A stretch of DNA of 64,000 nt from Pseudoalteromonas marina (GCF_000238335.3 NZ_AHCB03000005.1:1426001-1490000), one strand, 5' to 3'; shown: positions 37,565 to 45,112, counted from the stretch's first letter. Made by a program: numbers and translations. The notes: a model not told the origin generated them from the sequence alone.

Positions 37565-37901
37565 TTGTTCGCTTTGTAAGTACCAAATGCACTTTATTAT
37601 TATGAAGTTAGTTATGACAGATTAGCTAAACAAAAATGAACAGGACATAGATAACCCAATAATATTTTTAATATTGAGAAACTAAATAAGAGCGTGGGAC
37701 TATTTTGTTAAATTGTTTATGTGGCTCAATTACAAATTATGCAAATAAAAATCTATTGTACACTCACCAAACCAACACAGTTTATAAGGACGGTACTAAT
37801 AACAAATATTCAGGATAAATATAAAGCGTTCTAACTAAGGCCTTTGAGCAACTGAACGGTAAATGTTGTTCAAACAAAGGCCCAACTAAAAACAAACCAC
37901 G
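37565..37901. other. intergenic region
   Basis: 337 bp with no supportable gene. The left end should hold the promoter of the DUF2914 gene. The right end (about 37895-37916) has an imperfect stem-loop, ACCAC...GTGGT, followed leftward by a T-rich tract that could end the small gene at 37902. Confidence 0.5.
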
Positions 37902-38039
37902 TTATTGATTTGTGGTAGAGCTTTTTTTAAATTGAGATAAACCCCAAAATAGTATGCCAGTACCAGCACATGAAAGAAAAAAGAATAACCCCAAACCTAA
38001 AGGGGAACCCCAATTTAAAATATGATATATAAATTCCAT
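37902..38039 (-). CDS. 45-residue small membrane protein
   Basis: Reads MEFIYHILNWGSPLGLGLFF... and has one hydrophobic segment (about residues 13-35, LGLGLFFFLSCAGTGILFWGL), ending with a basic and polar tail QFKKSSTTNQ. The ATG is preceded by GAAGGCAAGGG, a reasonable ribosome binding site. The style is similar to short DUF3149-type membrane proteins, but I cannot assign the family. It is below the usual gene-calling length. The 222 bp between it and the cytochrome gene hold nothing else. Confidence 0.5.
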   Translation of the reverse strand: MEFIYHILNWGSPLGLGLFFFLSCAGTGILFWGLSQFKKSSTTNQ

Positions 38040-38261
38040 ACCCTTGCCTTCAAAAATTGAATTTAGCAAACAGTAACCCAATAATTATAAAAATACTAAT
38101 TAAAGCTTTTAAAGCTAAAAGAGCAACATTTGGTTCTTTGCTGCTAACGCACTCAAATAGTTTAATTTAAAAAACGCAACGTTTAGGGATGTACCAGCTA
38201 AATATCAGTCACCAAACATTAAAGGCAAAATTAAAGCTTGGCTCCGTTGATTTTATTATTT
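38040..38261. other. intergenic region
   Basis: 222 bp with no recognised gene. It lies between the ends of the small gene's upstream region and the cytochrome b561 gene. Confidence 0.4.
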
Positions 38262-38813
38262 CTAGTATTTCGGAAAACGCATTCGCGATACCGTATTATC
38301 AGCCAAAACATAATGGTGAAATAAAGCCGCAGCCGCATGTAAACCTATTACGTAATACCCCACTTCCCCTGCGGTTTCATGTATCTCTTTAATACTTTTA
38401 GCGAGTTCAAAGTTTTGAGCGGCTAATGCAGGCAACTCTAAACCAAAAAACGGGATGGGTTTACCTGCTAAACACAAAATTAACCAACCAGCTATAGGCA
38501 TAGCAAACATAAACACATACAGCGCAATATGAACAAATGTAGCTAATTTATTTTGCCATTTTGCAGGCTCTGGTTGTATGGCAGGTGCTGCACCACTCAC
38601 TAAACGCGCAACTACCCTCACACTAACTAAAGCTAGCACAGATAAACCCAACATAAAGTGCCACATTTTAAAGGCATCACGGGCTTCAGTGCCTTTATCA
38701 AATAATTCGCGAAGTTCAATACTGCCGTAAACAGTGACAATTAAAATAAACATAAGCCAGTGTAAGGCTATAGAGAGTTTATTGTAATGAGTCGTTGTGT
38801 TTTTAAAATTCAT
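38262..38813 (-). CDS. cytochrome b561 (CybB-like, di-haem membrane protein)
   Basis: 183 residues with four membrane helices. Haem-ligand histidines are in SIALHWLMFILI (His17-18 region), MWHFMLGLSVLAL and the C-terminal YVIGLHAAAALFHHYV. It is probably a superoxide:ubiquinone or electron-transfer cytochrome of the inner membrane. The length matches E. coli CybB. It stands alone, and the region to its right is intergenic. Confidence 0.92.
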   Translation of the reverse strand: MNFKNTTTHYNKLSIALHWLMFILIVTVYGSIELRELFDKGTEARDAFKMWHFMLGLSVLALVSVRVVARLVSGAAPAIQPEPAKWQNKLATFVHIALYVFMFAMPIAGWLILCLAGKPIPFFGLELPALAAQNFELAKSIKEIHETAGEVGYYVIGLHAAAALFHHYVLADNTVSRMRFPKY

Positions 38814-39021
38814 AATAACTCCTAAAAAACGAATTAAAGTTAAAAGCTCACTTATGCGTATGAGTACATGTTTACAGGCTAACCTTTAATCGCTCACTGC
38901 TTAATGATCTAAAACATAAAATGAGTTACTAAGTCAGTTCAATGGTTTAATGATTCTGGAATTTAAGTATTAGTTACAATAACTGAGCAAACTTAAAATA
39001 AACTTAAATACTAGGCATAAA

Positions 39022-39048
39022 AAAACAGCAACCTAAAGTTACTGTTTT
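39022..39048 (-). terminator. stem-loop in the region right of cytochrome b561
   Basis: Imperfect stem AAAACAGCAAC / GTTACTGTTTT with T/A-rich ends on both sides. It lies in an otherwise empty stretch (38814-39138) and could end leftward or rightward transcripts. Confidence 0.5.
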
Positions 39049-39138
39049 AAAAAATCAACGTGTGTTTAAAAGTAATAAACCGCTAAAATTGAATGAGTTT
39101 CTGAGTCTTCAGTCTTTGTTTGCTAACCAATACTCGTA

Positions 39139-39234
39139 CAGTTCGCTCTTTGATGTCTGAAGTCAAGATTTGACCCCTTTGGTTTCCAGTTCGCTCTTTG
39201 ATGTCTGAAGTCAAGATTTGACCCCTTTGGTTTC
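39139..39234. repeat. perfect tandem duplication of a 48-bp unit
   Basis: Two identical 48-bp copies lie at 39139-39186 and 39187-39234. Each contains GATTTGACCCCTTTGGTTT. The second copy abuts the truncated end of the IS3-type orfB at about 39230, so the duplication or an element bearing it probably replaced the missing part of the insertion sequence. The segment recalls sequences that flank repeat-associated elements in other gammaproteobacteria, but this cannot be confirmed here. Confidence 0.8.
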
Positions 39235-39489
39235 ACCTTCTTTTTTTAGCGCATGAAATACGCGTGGGCTACCATAGGTTTGATGATTGACATTGAAGAC
39301 GTGTTTTATCTTCAGCAACAAATTAGCATCTGACAGCGCTCTAGCTGACACTGTACGCTCACGCCAAGCATAAAACCCACTACGCGACACATTAAGCCAA
39401 GAACACAAGTATTTGACGCCTAAGGCTTGTCCGAACTTTTGGATGAATCCAAATCGTTCTGATGTACTTCCGCCAGATACCGTTGCCAC
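39211..39489 (-). pseudogene. truncated IS3-family transposase OrfB
   Basis: Only about 85 residues of the N-terminal part remain (GVKYLCSWLNVSRSGFYAWRER ... YGSPRVFHALKKEG, partial motif WLNVSRSGFYAW), then the frame enters the 48-bp repeat and stops. The DDE catalytic core is missing. Confidence 0.85.
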
Positions 39490-39794
39490 TTTTTTAGCAG
39501 GTCATTCTCCTGCTTGAGACGCTCATTTTCTTTCTTAAGCTTTTGAATGTTATCCAGCTCTTTTTTTGTTGGGAGTTTACTCATTGTTTTGTTGTTGCTT
39601 TGATAGCGCGGCGTGTTTTTAAACTTACCTTCTCGATATTCTTTTCGCCAACGACTAAGCATTAACGGATGAATATCCAGCGCCTCGGCAACGTCCTTTG
39701 ACATGACATCGTCTCGTAAGCTTAGTTCGACTGCTTTGATTTTGAAATTAACGGGGTAAAACCATGTCTTTCTGGGTTGGGTATATCTAGGCAT
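39420..39794 (-). CDS. IS3-family transposase OrfA
   Basis: 124 residues. The N-terminal helix-turn-helix is VNFKIKAVELSLRD and SKDVAEALDIHPLMLSRWRKEY. A leucine-zipper-like coiled coil follows (LKKENERLKQENDLLKKW). It overlaps orfB in the -1 frame by about 70 bp, as expected for programmed frameshifting to OrfAB in IS3 elements. It is not expected to transpose because OrfB is truncated. Confidence 0.85.
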   Translation of the reverse strand: MPRYTQPRKTWFYPVNFKIKAVELSLRDDVMSKDVAEALDIHPLMLSRWRKEYREGKFKNTPRYQSNNKTMSKLPTKKELDNIQKLKKENERLKQENDLLKKWQRYLAEVHQNDLDSSKSSDKP

Positions 39795-39846
39795 GTTAGC
39801 CTCCTCAAAGTGATGAGGAGGTGTCCACTAAAACGGGTGAGGAGCA

Positions 39847-39875
39847 TAGTCCTTATTTATTAGCTTGTTATAAGG
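39847..39875 (-). repeat. attC of cassette C9, truncated
   Basis: Retains the outer core GTTATAAGG (39867-39875) and the following AAGCTAATAAATAAGGACTA in the cassette direction. It is cut by the IS3 end at about 39846. The core matches the start of C9 (TTATAAGG at 40223-40230), which marks it as C9's own attC. Confidence 0.75.
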
Positions 39876-39879
39876 TACT

Positions 39880-40218
39880 TTAACGCACTAGTTTGAATTT
39901 AAAAACAACATTAAAGCATCTTTCTTCTTTGTTACTCTCCGAGAATGACCACTGCTTCATAGCTTTTTTAGCTGAGCGATCAAATACACGCCGAGGTTTT
40001 GTATCTACTATTTTTTGTGAAGTTACAAAGCCTGCAGAGTTTACTATTGCTTCTATTTTTACATACCCTCCATCTAAGCGAAGATGATCTTCAATCAAAG
40101 GCCACTTGGCGGCAACAGCATGATTAACAGAAAACTTAGACTTGTCACAAGCTGATACTTCATAGTTTGGAGTGTTAATTGATGCAAGCAACACTGTTGC
40201 GATTAATGCAGAACTCAT
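39880..40218 (-). CDS. cassette C9: TonB C-terminal-like domain protein
   Basis: 112 residues with a hydrophobic N-terminus (MSSALIATVLLASINTPNY; possible signal). The rest resembles a TonB C-terminal domain: GGYVKIEAIVNSAGFVTSQKI and FDRSAKKAMKQWSF. It lacks the membrane anchor and proline-rich region of true TonB, so it is probably an envelope protein with a TonB-like fold rather than an energy transducer. It starts 12 bp after the cassette boundary; AAGGCACT is the ribosome binding site. Confidence 0.75.
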   Translation of the reverse strand: MSSALIATVLLASINTPNYEVSACDKSKFSVNHAVAAKWPLIEDHLRLDGGYVKIEAIVNSAGFVTSQKIVDTKPRRVFDRSAKKAMKQWSFSESNKEERCFNVVFKFKLVR

Positions 40219-40223
40219 AGTGC

Positions 40224-40339
40224 CTTATAAAGCCCCACTAAGGGGCAGTAATACGTAGGCTAAAATTAGGAGCGAAGCGACAGAGCCTACGTGTTACTGT
40301 CCCAGAGAGCGGAGCGAGAGCCTTAAGTGGCTTGTTAGC
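40224..40339 (-). repeat. attC of cassette C8, with mutated inner core
   Basis: The outer core GTTAGC (40334-40339) is intact and matches the start of C8. At the other end the recombination core reads TTTATAAGG rather than GTTATAAGG: position 40231 (plus strand) is A where the other sites have C. The invariant GTT of the cleavage site is thus lost. The inner arms carry CGTAGGCTAAAATTAGGAG / AGCCTACG-type pairing. Confidence 0.8.
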
Positions 40340-40901
40340 CGTTGTTAACTCTATTTACAGGGGGCATTTTAACGCCTAATTGTTCACCTATAAAATATAA
40401 AAAAGCATATTCTTCTATTGTCGTTGGCGCTACATCAGTATAGCGAGAATATCGCCCATGAGGGCCACAACACTCAATACCATTAATGACCCGTAACTGA
40501 GTTACTCTAACTTTAACATTGGTTGATTGCACTCCTGTCTGAGTAAGAATAATTTGGAATTTACCTGTGGTTTTCGCTTTTTCCCCATTTACGAGATAAA
40601 AATCCGATTTCCAAAAATTAGAACTTATATTGTTAAAATCAAATTGATATGTTTCAGAGTTAAATTTAGTAACCTTGGCAGTGTAAACTCCATTATGAAA
40701 GCTACTCGCTAAAGGAATCTTATTCTCAATTTGGTTTTGAATTGAAAATATACGCTCTAGTTTGGAAGACAAATTTTCCGCCGAATAAGGAAATGAAAAT
40801 TCTGTTTTATTTTCCACCGCATTTGACTGCGTACGAATTCTATAATTAGAAGTGCAAGATGCTAAACATAGAATAAAAATAAATAAACTTACGTATTTCA
40901 A
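40335..40901 (-). CDS. cassette C8: hypothetical lipoprotein
   Basis: 188 residues, signal peptide with lipobox CLASCTS (Cys about residue 16). The start is TTG, with AAAGGAAG 6 nt upstream. Downstream the protein is mostly soluble, with GFKI-like strands and a notable GIECCGPHGRYSRY with paired Cys. No family was recognised. It fits an envelope lipoprotein of unknown role. Confidence 0.7.
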   Translation of the reverse strand: MKYVSLFIFILCLASCTSNYRIRTQSNAVENKTEFSFPYSAENLSSKLERIFSIQNQIENKIPLASSFHNGVYTAKVTKFNSETYQFDFNNISSNFWKSDFYLVNGEKAKTTGKFQIILTQTGVQSTNVKVRVTQLRVINGIECCGPHGRYSRYTDVAPTTIEEYAFLYFIGEQLGVKMPPVNRVNNG

Positions 40902-40918
40902 CAGACTTCCTTTAGACG

Positions 40919-41017
40919 GCTAACGCCGCCATAAGCGGCCAGATAATAGTTGGCTAAAATTGTGAGGAACGAACACAGCCAACTGTTATATGTCCGTTAC
41001 TTTATGGCCTTGTTATG
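40919..41017 (-). repeat. attC of cassette C7
   Basis: The outer cores GTTATG (41012-41017) and TAAC (40921-40924) flank an imperfect inverted repeat (AGTTGGCTAAAAT ... CAGCCAACTGTT). The outer core is complementary to the first bases of cassette C7, GTTATGTGC. Confidence 0.88.
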
Positions 41018-41023
41018 TGTAAA

Positions 41024-41350
41024 TTACTTTTTGAACGGTCCGTATAATTTAGAACTAGCATCTAAGCCGTTGTAAACAGATATAAACCTTTCGTTATTGC
41101 CATCAGGTTTATATAGAGTAAAAGCTAAGCCATCCATAATTATTTCGTTCCGAACTTCGCAAATTTCACTGTATTTTAGGCTTCCACGAGGGAAAGTTTT
41201 TTCTATCTCATGCGCCTTAATCAGAGTTCCAGTAGCAAGCATTGACGCAATATATTCTGAGTCAATTTCATTGCAAGATACTACGCGCACGGTGTTAGCT
41301 TCCACGCTAGAAAAAATAACAGCTAATATTACAAATGCTCGAATCATCAT
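41024..41350 (-). CDS. cassette C7: small exported hypothetical protein
   Basis: About 108 residues from ATG 41350, with a signal peptide (MMIRAFVILAVIFSSVEA, cut before NTVRVV). The mature protein has one N-terminal Cys (VVSCNEID) and another in SEICEVR. No family was recognised. A longer in-frame reading starts in the previous attC and is rejected because the cassette begins only at 41362. Confidence 0.6.
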   Translation of the reverse strand: MMIRAFVILAVIFSSVEANTVRVVSCNEIDSEYIASMLATGTLIKAHEIEKTFPRGSLKYSEICEVRNEIIMDGLAFTLYKPDGNNERFISVYNGLDASSKLYGPFKK

Positions 41351-41357
41351 CTTTGCA

Positions 41358-41457
41358 CATAACGCCTCATTCAGAGGCAATAAAATAGCTGGTTAAAATT
41401 AGCGAGGCACGAGCAAAAACCAGCTGTTTTTTGTCCTGCTGAAATGACTTGTTAGGT
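41358..41457 (-). repeat. attC of cassette C6
   Basis: The outer core GTTAGGT (41451-41457) matches the start of C6 (GTTAGGTAT). The inner stem is AGCTGGTTAAAATTAGCG ... AAAACCAGCTGTT (plus-strand reading). Confidence 0.88.
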
Positions 41458-42159
41458 ATTTTTGCCAATTACAGCAACATTTGACAGGAAATTATTCACT
41501 TGTTTTGCCACCTCTAATAATGATTTAGATATAGCCTCTAACTCTGCTTTTTTAACAGTTTCAGAGAAGTTGACATCTTCTTTTTGTTTTTTTGCAACAA
41601 AGTCCTGTGTACTAACAACAGACTTTGTAATTATACCTGAGCGTACATCTAGTAATATTGCCTCGACAAAGCAATAAGCTTTAGTTTCATTTGGATCAAT
41701 GAAACGGTACTTATTGTATGAATTACAAGACGTTCTGTAAGCTAATAATAAGTCGGCTTGAAATCTTGCCGCAGCTTCTCTTAATGTTGGAACCGTTCTC
41801 TTCTCAGGTACTAGCATTGCTGGTAAAAATGATGCGTCATATACTTTATTAGATGACCTTAATTCAGAAATAAAACCATCAACTAATGAAGTGGTTAGAG
41901 ATGTGAAGTCGTTAGAATAAAATTTCCAGTGATTATCTTGGCTTAATTTTAAAATTGCGATTCTATTTTTAGGAGGCAATTTTACTTGGTAATAAAGTAA
42001 TTCATTAATTTTTTGATCGTTTTCACCAAGTAAAGAATCACTAGCAAGTCCTTTAGGTTTTGAATCATTAGCATAGTAACTACTTGGGCGATCATGTGAG
42101 CCTACTGTAGAACAAGCTCCTAGTAATATTGATAACGAGATTATTATAATTTTTTTCAT
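41452..42159 (-). CDS. cassette C6: hypothetical lipoprotein
   Basis: About 235 residues. MKKIIIISLSILLGACST gives a signal peptide with lipobox LGAC. The mature part has IAILKLSQDNHW and TLREAAARFQADLLLAYR, similar in style to peptidoglycan- or membrane-associated lipoproteins but with no assignable family. The start is placed at ATG 42159, with AAGGATTG 6 nt upstream. It is the longest cassette gene in the array. Confidence 0.7.
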   Translation of the reverse strand: MKKIIIISLSILLGACSTVGSHDRPSSYYANDSKPKGLASDSLLGENDQKINELLYYQVKLPPKNRIAILKLSQDNHWKFYSNDFTSLTTSLVDGFISELRSSNKVYDASFLPAMLVPEKRTVPTLREAAARFQADLLLAYRTSCNSYNKYRFIDPNETKAYCFVEAILLDVRSGIITKSVVSTQDFVAKKQKEDVNFSETVKKAELEAISKSLLEVAKQVNNFLSNVAVIGKNT

Positions 42160-42187
42160 CGACAATCCTTGATTATGACTCTAAATA

Positions 42188-42284
42188 CCTAACGCCCTAA
42201 TAATGGGCAAAAAATTGTTGGTTAAAATAAGCGACGCAGGAGCAAAAACCAACTGTTTTTTGTCCCTTTGAGCGCCTTGTTAGC
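42188..42284 (-). repeat. attC of cassette C5
   Basis: The outer core GTTAGC (42279-42284) matches C5's start (GTTAGCTG). The inner arms are TTGGTTAAAATAAGCGACG ... AAAACCAACTGTT, nearly identical to those of the C4 site. Confidence 0.88.
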
Positions 42285-42525
42285 TGTTTTGTTGGAAACA
42301 GTCCGCACTTCTTGCACATGAAGATTTAATACCTAACTCTTCATGATATTCAGCCATGATGTAAAACATACTTAAAAATATAAATGCTGATACAAAAAAT
42401 AAAGCTAAGTGCTTACTAGAAAAACTTCTTCGCCAAGCTCCATCGACAAACTTAGTGAAATGCTTAAATGCAAAGATAAAAGCAATGATTGCAATAATAA
42501 AGGGAATCATTCCCAGAAAACTCAT
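42280..42525 (-). CDS. cassette C5: small two-helix membrane protein
   Basis: 81 residues with hydrophobic segments at about 4-20 (LGMIPFIIAIIAFIFAF) and 40-58 (HLALFFVSAFIFLSMFYIM), plus a basic loop (DGAWRRSFSSK) between them. The tail contains two Cys residues (SSCARSADC). AAGGTAGAGT precedes the ATG. No family was recognised. Confidence 0.7.
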   Translation of the reverse strand: MSFLGMIPFIIAIIAFIFAFKHFTKFVDGAWRRSFSSKHLALFFVSAFIFLSMFYIMAEYHEELGIKSSCARSADCFQQNS

Positions 42526-42540
42526 ACTCTACCTTAAACA

Positions 42541-42638
42541 GCTAACGCCCAAATAATGGGCGAATATCAGTTGGTTAAAATAAGCGACGTAGGAGCAAAA
42601 ACCAACTGTTATTTGTCCTGATTAATTTGCTTGTTAGC
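42541..42638 (-). repeat. attC of cassette C4
   Basis: The outer core GTTAGC (42633-42638) matches C4's start (GTTAGCTTT). The inner arms are CAGTTGGTTAAAATAAGCG ... AAACCAACTGTT, nearly the same as in the C5 site. Confidence 0.88.
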
Positions 42639-43241
42639 TTTCGCATCTAGCCCCAACTCTCTACATGAATGCAGTACACTCAAAAAGAAAATAGCCACTA
42701 AGTCTACGCCAAAGCCAAGTTGGCCTAAGTTTTCACCAGTATAGAATCTAAAATCGGTGCTTAATATGTTAGCCCTAAAGAATAATTCACCTTCTATCCC
42801 AATCAAAAAGCTGCCTAAGCCTGTATAAGTAAAAAACAAAGTGCCGGTGTTTATAGTTAAAATTTGAAGAATTTGATTAAGATAAGATAGCTCATACCCG
42901 TAGCGTGATCTTTTTAAGAGTTTATAGCCGGCTGCCCCATTAAAAACAGCAATGACTCCATAAACAATTAAGTCTAATAATTCCATGGAGCCAATTAGCA
43001 CATCAGCAAAGGCAATAGTAAAACCAACACATGTTGCTATTTGCAGCCAACTCAATAGTTTGACCCTGTTTTCAGTTGAGAAAGTAAATTCTTCTTGGTC
43101 TTGTTTTTGAGCAACCTCAATTTCAGGTTTTCTGTTTTCAACTTCCAACACTAATTTTTTATAATTTTCCGGATGTGCATCTTTATCTATATTATTGAGG
43201 CAATCCATTAATTCATTGACTGAATACTTCGAGTAATCCAT
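42609..43241 (-). CDS. cassette C4: multi-helix membrane protein
   Basis: 210 residues with a charged N-terminal ~60 residues (Glu/Lys/Gln-rich, ending ENRVKLLSWLQ), then about four predicted helices: VGFTIAFADVLIGSMELL, LIVYGVIAVFNGAAGY, and two later hydrophobic stretches. GGAGACAT precedes the ATG. No family was recognised; it should sit in the inner membrane with a cytoplasmic N-terminus. Confidence 0.7.
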   Translation of the reverse strand: MDYSKYSVNELMDCLNNIDKDAHPENYKKLVLEVENRKPEIEVAQKQDQEEFTFSTENRVKLLSWLQIATCVGFTIAFADVLIGSMELLDLIVYGVIAVFNGAAGYKLLKRSRYGYELSYLNQILQILTINTGTLFFTYTGLGSFLIGIEGELFFRANILSTDFRFYTGENLGQLGFGVDLVAIFFLSVLHSCRELGLDAKANKQINQDK

Positions 43242-43254
43242 ATGTCTCCAAGAA

Positions 43255-43354
43255 AGCTAACGCCTCATTAAGAGGAAATTTATAGTTGGCTAAAATGTTG
43301 AACGCAGTGAAAACAGCCAACTGTAAATTTTCCTGCTTTAATGCCTTGTTATGT
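43255..43354 (-). repeat. attC of cassette C3
   Basis: The outer core GTTATG (43348-43353) matches C3's start (GTTATGTG). The inner stem is ATAGTTGGCTAAAATGTTGAA ... ACAGCCAACTGTAA on the plus strand (partial). Confidence 0.88.
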
Positions 43355-43747
43355 ATATTGAACACTAAAACTGTTTTTAAACCAAATATTGGAGTTTTTA
43401 GTAAATAGAAGCAATAGAACACCTAATTGACTAAGATTTGTAATAGCACTTAGAGAAACAAACTCAAATGGCATTAACCAAAATTGCTGAAAATTTATAA
43501 AAGTGCTGATTAAGCTTATAAAAACTAAAACGGAATAAACTACCCTTGCCCAATTTCTACCTTTATTAATTTTGTATGCAAGCCACAGCATTAAAATAGT
43601 AGTAACAGCAAAAGAGATGCATTTAGCTACCGTATTTGGCATTAAATCAGGCGCTTTACTAGTAATTATTAAGATCGAGATCAGACTAGCAAGCCAGCTA
43701 ATTATAATAAGAATAATTGTGAGTTTTATACTTTTAGGTTTATCCAT
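43349..43747 (-). CDS. cassette C3: four-helix membrane protein
   Basis: 132 residues with hydrophobic segments at about 8-28, 40-58, 66-86 and 95-115 and short charged loops (YKINKGRNWAR between the second and third). AGGAAGGTT precedes the ATG. No family was recognised. Its stop codon lies at the start of the attC site, as usual in cassettes. Confidence 0.7.
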   Translation of the reverse strand: MDKPKSIKLTIILIIISWLASLISILIITSKAPDLMPNTVAKCISFAVTTILMLWLAYKINKGRNWARVVYSVLVFISLISTFINFQQFWLMPFEFVSLSAITNLSQLGVLLLLFTKNSNIWFKNSFSVQYT

Positions 43748-43788
43748 AACCTTCCTATGAGATTAATATTGCGATACCAGATAGATAC

Positions 43789-43891
43789 ACATAACGCCTA
43801 ATTAACAGGCAAAAAGTAGTTGGCTAAAATAGGTGAACGTAGTGAACAAAAAGCCAACTGTTTTTTTTCCTTGTTGAATTTCTTGTTAGCT
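43789..43891 (-). repeat. attC of cassette C2
   Basis: The outer core GTTAGC (43885-43890) matches C2's start (GTTAGCTGTC). The inner stem is AGTTGGCTAAAATAGGTGAA ... AGCCAACTGTT. The stop codon of the C2 gene falls in the outer core. Confidence 0.88.
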
Positions 43892-44293
43892 GCTCAAATT
43901 ATCCACGATACTTTTTAATTCACTTGAAAAACCTTCAGGTGAAGCGTTAGATAAAATTGAATTACACTTATCTAAAGATATACCGCCACTCGAATGGTAT
44001 TTCATTATCTTTTTCCCAGCTATATTTACCGATGTTTTTTCAATGCTCTCAAATTTTGATAAGGAATCATTTGATACATAATAATCTTTAATTTTGACTG
44101 TTATGGTTTTAAGGTTCGCATGAATTTTATCTGAATTAGCTTTTAGCTCAGGATATTTATGTCCGCAATAACCAACTTCAGACATCATTGTATAAACAGC
44201 ACCAGATAAAAATGGTAATTGAGTTTGTTCAAATTCATTAGCGCTGACCAGTGAACTAAATAAAAACATCATCCCTAAACTTTTAATATACAC
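43886..44293 (-). CDS. cassette C2: small secreted protein
   Basis: 135 residues with a signal peptide (MYIKSLGMMFLFSSLVSA). The mature part has YCGHKYPE early and a single later Cys (LDKCNSI), so one disulfide is possible. It starts at GTG with AAAGGAG upstream. No family was recognised. Confidence 0.7.
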   Translation of the reverse strand: MYIKSLGMMFLFSSLVSANEFEQTQLPFLSGAVYTMMSEVGYCGHKYPELKANSDKIHANLKTITVKIKDYYVSNDSLSKFESIEKTSVNIAGKKIMKYHSSGGISLDKCNSILSNASPEGFSSELKSIVDNLSS

Positions 44294-44310
44294 CTAAGTT
44301 CTCCTTTGAC

Positions 44311-44411
44311 AGCTAACGCCGCCATAAGCGGTGAGTAATAGTTTGCTAAAATGTGAAGCGTAGCGGAACCGAGCAAACTGTTGCGAGTCCGGCTTTAATG
44401 CCTTGTTATAA
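44311..44411 (-). repeat. attC of cassette C1 (nearest attI)
   Basis: The outer core TTATAAC/GTTATAA (44405-44411) matches the attI-side boundary GTTATAAG. The inner stem is AGTTTGCTAAAATGTGAAG ... AGCAAACTGTT on the plus strand. The TAACGCC core at 44314-44320 marks the C1/C2 boundary. Confidence 0.88.
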
Positions 44412-44414
44412 GAA

Positions 44415-44993
44415 CTAATACGCCGTAAGTTCAATATTATTGAAAAACTCTAGCGCTACATTATCCAAGTTTTGTGGAAACTCCTTATTATCTGAGCGAT
44501 GTGATACTTCCATTAATAAAGCTGTAGTGTGATTTAAGTTAGTACGACAAATATAACCTTGATTTTTAAAGTATTGGAAGTCTTTTGACTCTAGCCCCTT
44601 GTCTCCGTGGTCTTCGGCAACACCACTATACTTTAAGCAAGGACGCCCTTTAAATGTGAGCGTTTCATAATTTAATTCAAGTTGTTTAAAGCGAGCTTTG
44701 TTATCAAAGGTTTTTCTACTCTCAATAACTTTGTCAAAGAATTCTTTGTCTGTAGGAAATTCACCAATCCAGTAAAGGTAAGTATTTGCTATAGCAGTTT
44801 CAGATTTGTCGGAATATTCTTTACCAAAAACTACACTTGGATCAGTGTGTTTCATCAAATACCAGTTTGGCTCACTAGGCGAAGTAACTTTAGCGCCTAC
44901 ATGATTATAGGTCTGGCTAATGCCAGCTTTGGGCATCGTTGAAACACACCCAACTAAAAAAGCAGAAAATATAGTAATTATTAGATATTTCAC
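44415..44993 (-). CDS. cassette C1: hypothetical lipoprotein
   Basis: 192 residues starting at GTG (AAGGATG upstream). The signal peptide ends in the lipobox FLVGCVS (Cys about residue 16). The mature protein has three more Cys residues. It is the first cassette after attI, so in a working integron it would be the most recently added and best transcribed. No family was recognised. Confidence 0.72.
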   Translation of the reverse strand: MKYLIITIFSAFLVGCVSTMPKAGISQTYNHVGAKVTSPSEPNWYLMKHTDPSVVFGKEYSDKSETAIANTYLYWIGEFPTDKEFFDKVIESRKTFDNKARFKQLELNYETLTFKGRPCLKYSGVAEDHGDKGLESKDFQYFKNQGYICRTNLNHTTALLMEVSHRSDNKEFPQNLDNVALEFFNNIELTAY

Positions 44994-45009
44994 CGATACA
45001 TCCTTGTTC

Positions 45010-45016
45010 TTATAAC
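45010..45016 (-). promoter_or_regulatory. attI-side recombination core
   Basis: GTTATAA on the minus strand, 17 bp upstream of the C1 start codon and 218 bp from the integrase start. It matches the outer core of C1's attC, as expected for the attI/cassette junction. The full extent of attI cannot be read by eye. Confidence 0.65.
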
Positions 45017-45082
45017 AGCTTTATCAGAGGACACTTTCCTCTTTTTATGAGCAATGCATGTCCCCTTAATTGTTTTTTCATA

Positions 45083-45112
45083 TTAATAACAAATCCTGTA
45101 ACACATTGCCAG
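45083..45112 (-). promoter_or_regulatory. possible cassette promoter (Pc)
   Basis: CTGGCA and TATTAA on the minus strand with 18-bp spacing point toward the cassettes. Only a partial match to the -35 consensus. Confidence 0.25.

Larger units (their letters stand above)
39211..39846 (-). mobile_element. IS3-family insertion sequence remnant
   Basis: The right end carries TAGTGGACA-type sequence (TGTCCACTAAAACGGGTGAGGA on the plus strand near 39825-39846), like the ends of IS3 itself. It contains a whole orfA and only the first ~85 codons of orfB. The left part is missing and replaced by the 48-bp tandem repeats. The insertion cut the last attC of the integron array. Confidence 0.75.

Noticed and set aside
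43213..43422. 69-residue frame across the C3/C4 junction
   Set aside because: It runs through an attC site and the ends of both cassettes, has no binding site and is not a cassette gene.
39847..45016. Regular repeats in a row could be a CRISPR array
   Set aside because: Repeats are 97-116 bp apart from 350-830 bp units that hold genes, and the cores match attC sites. No cas gene is nearby.
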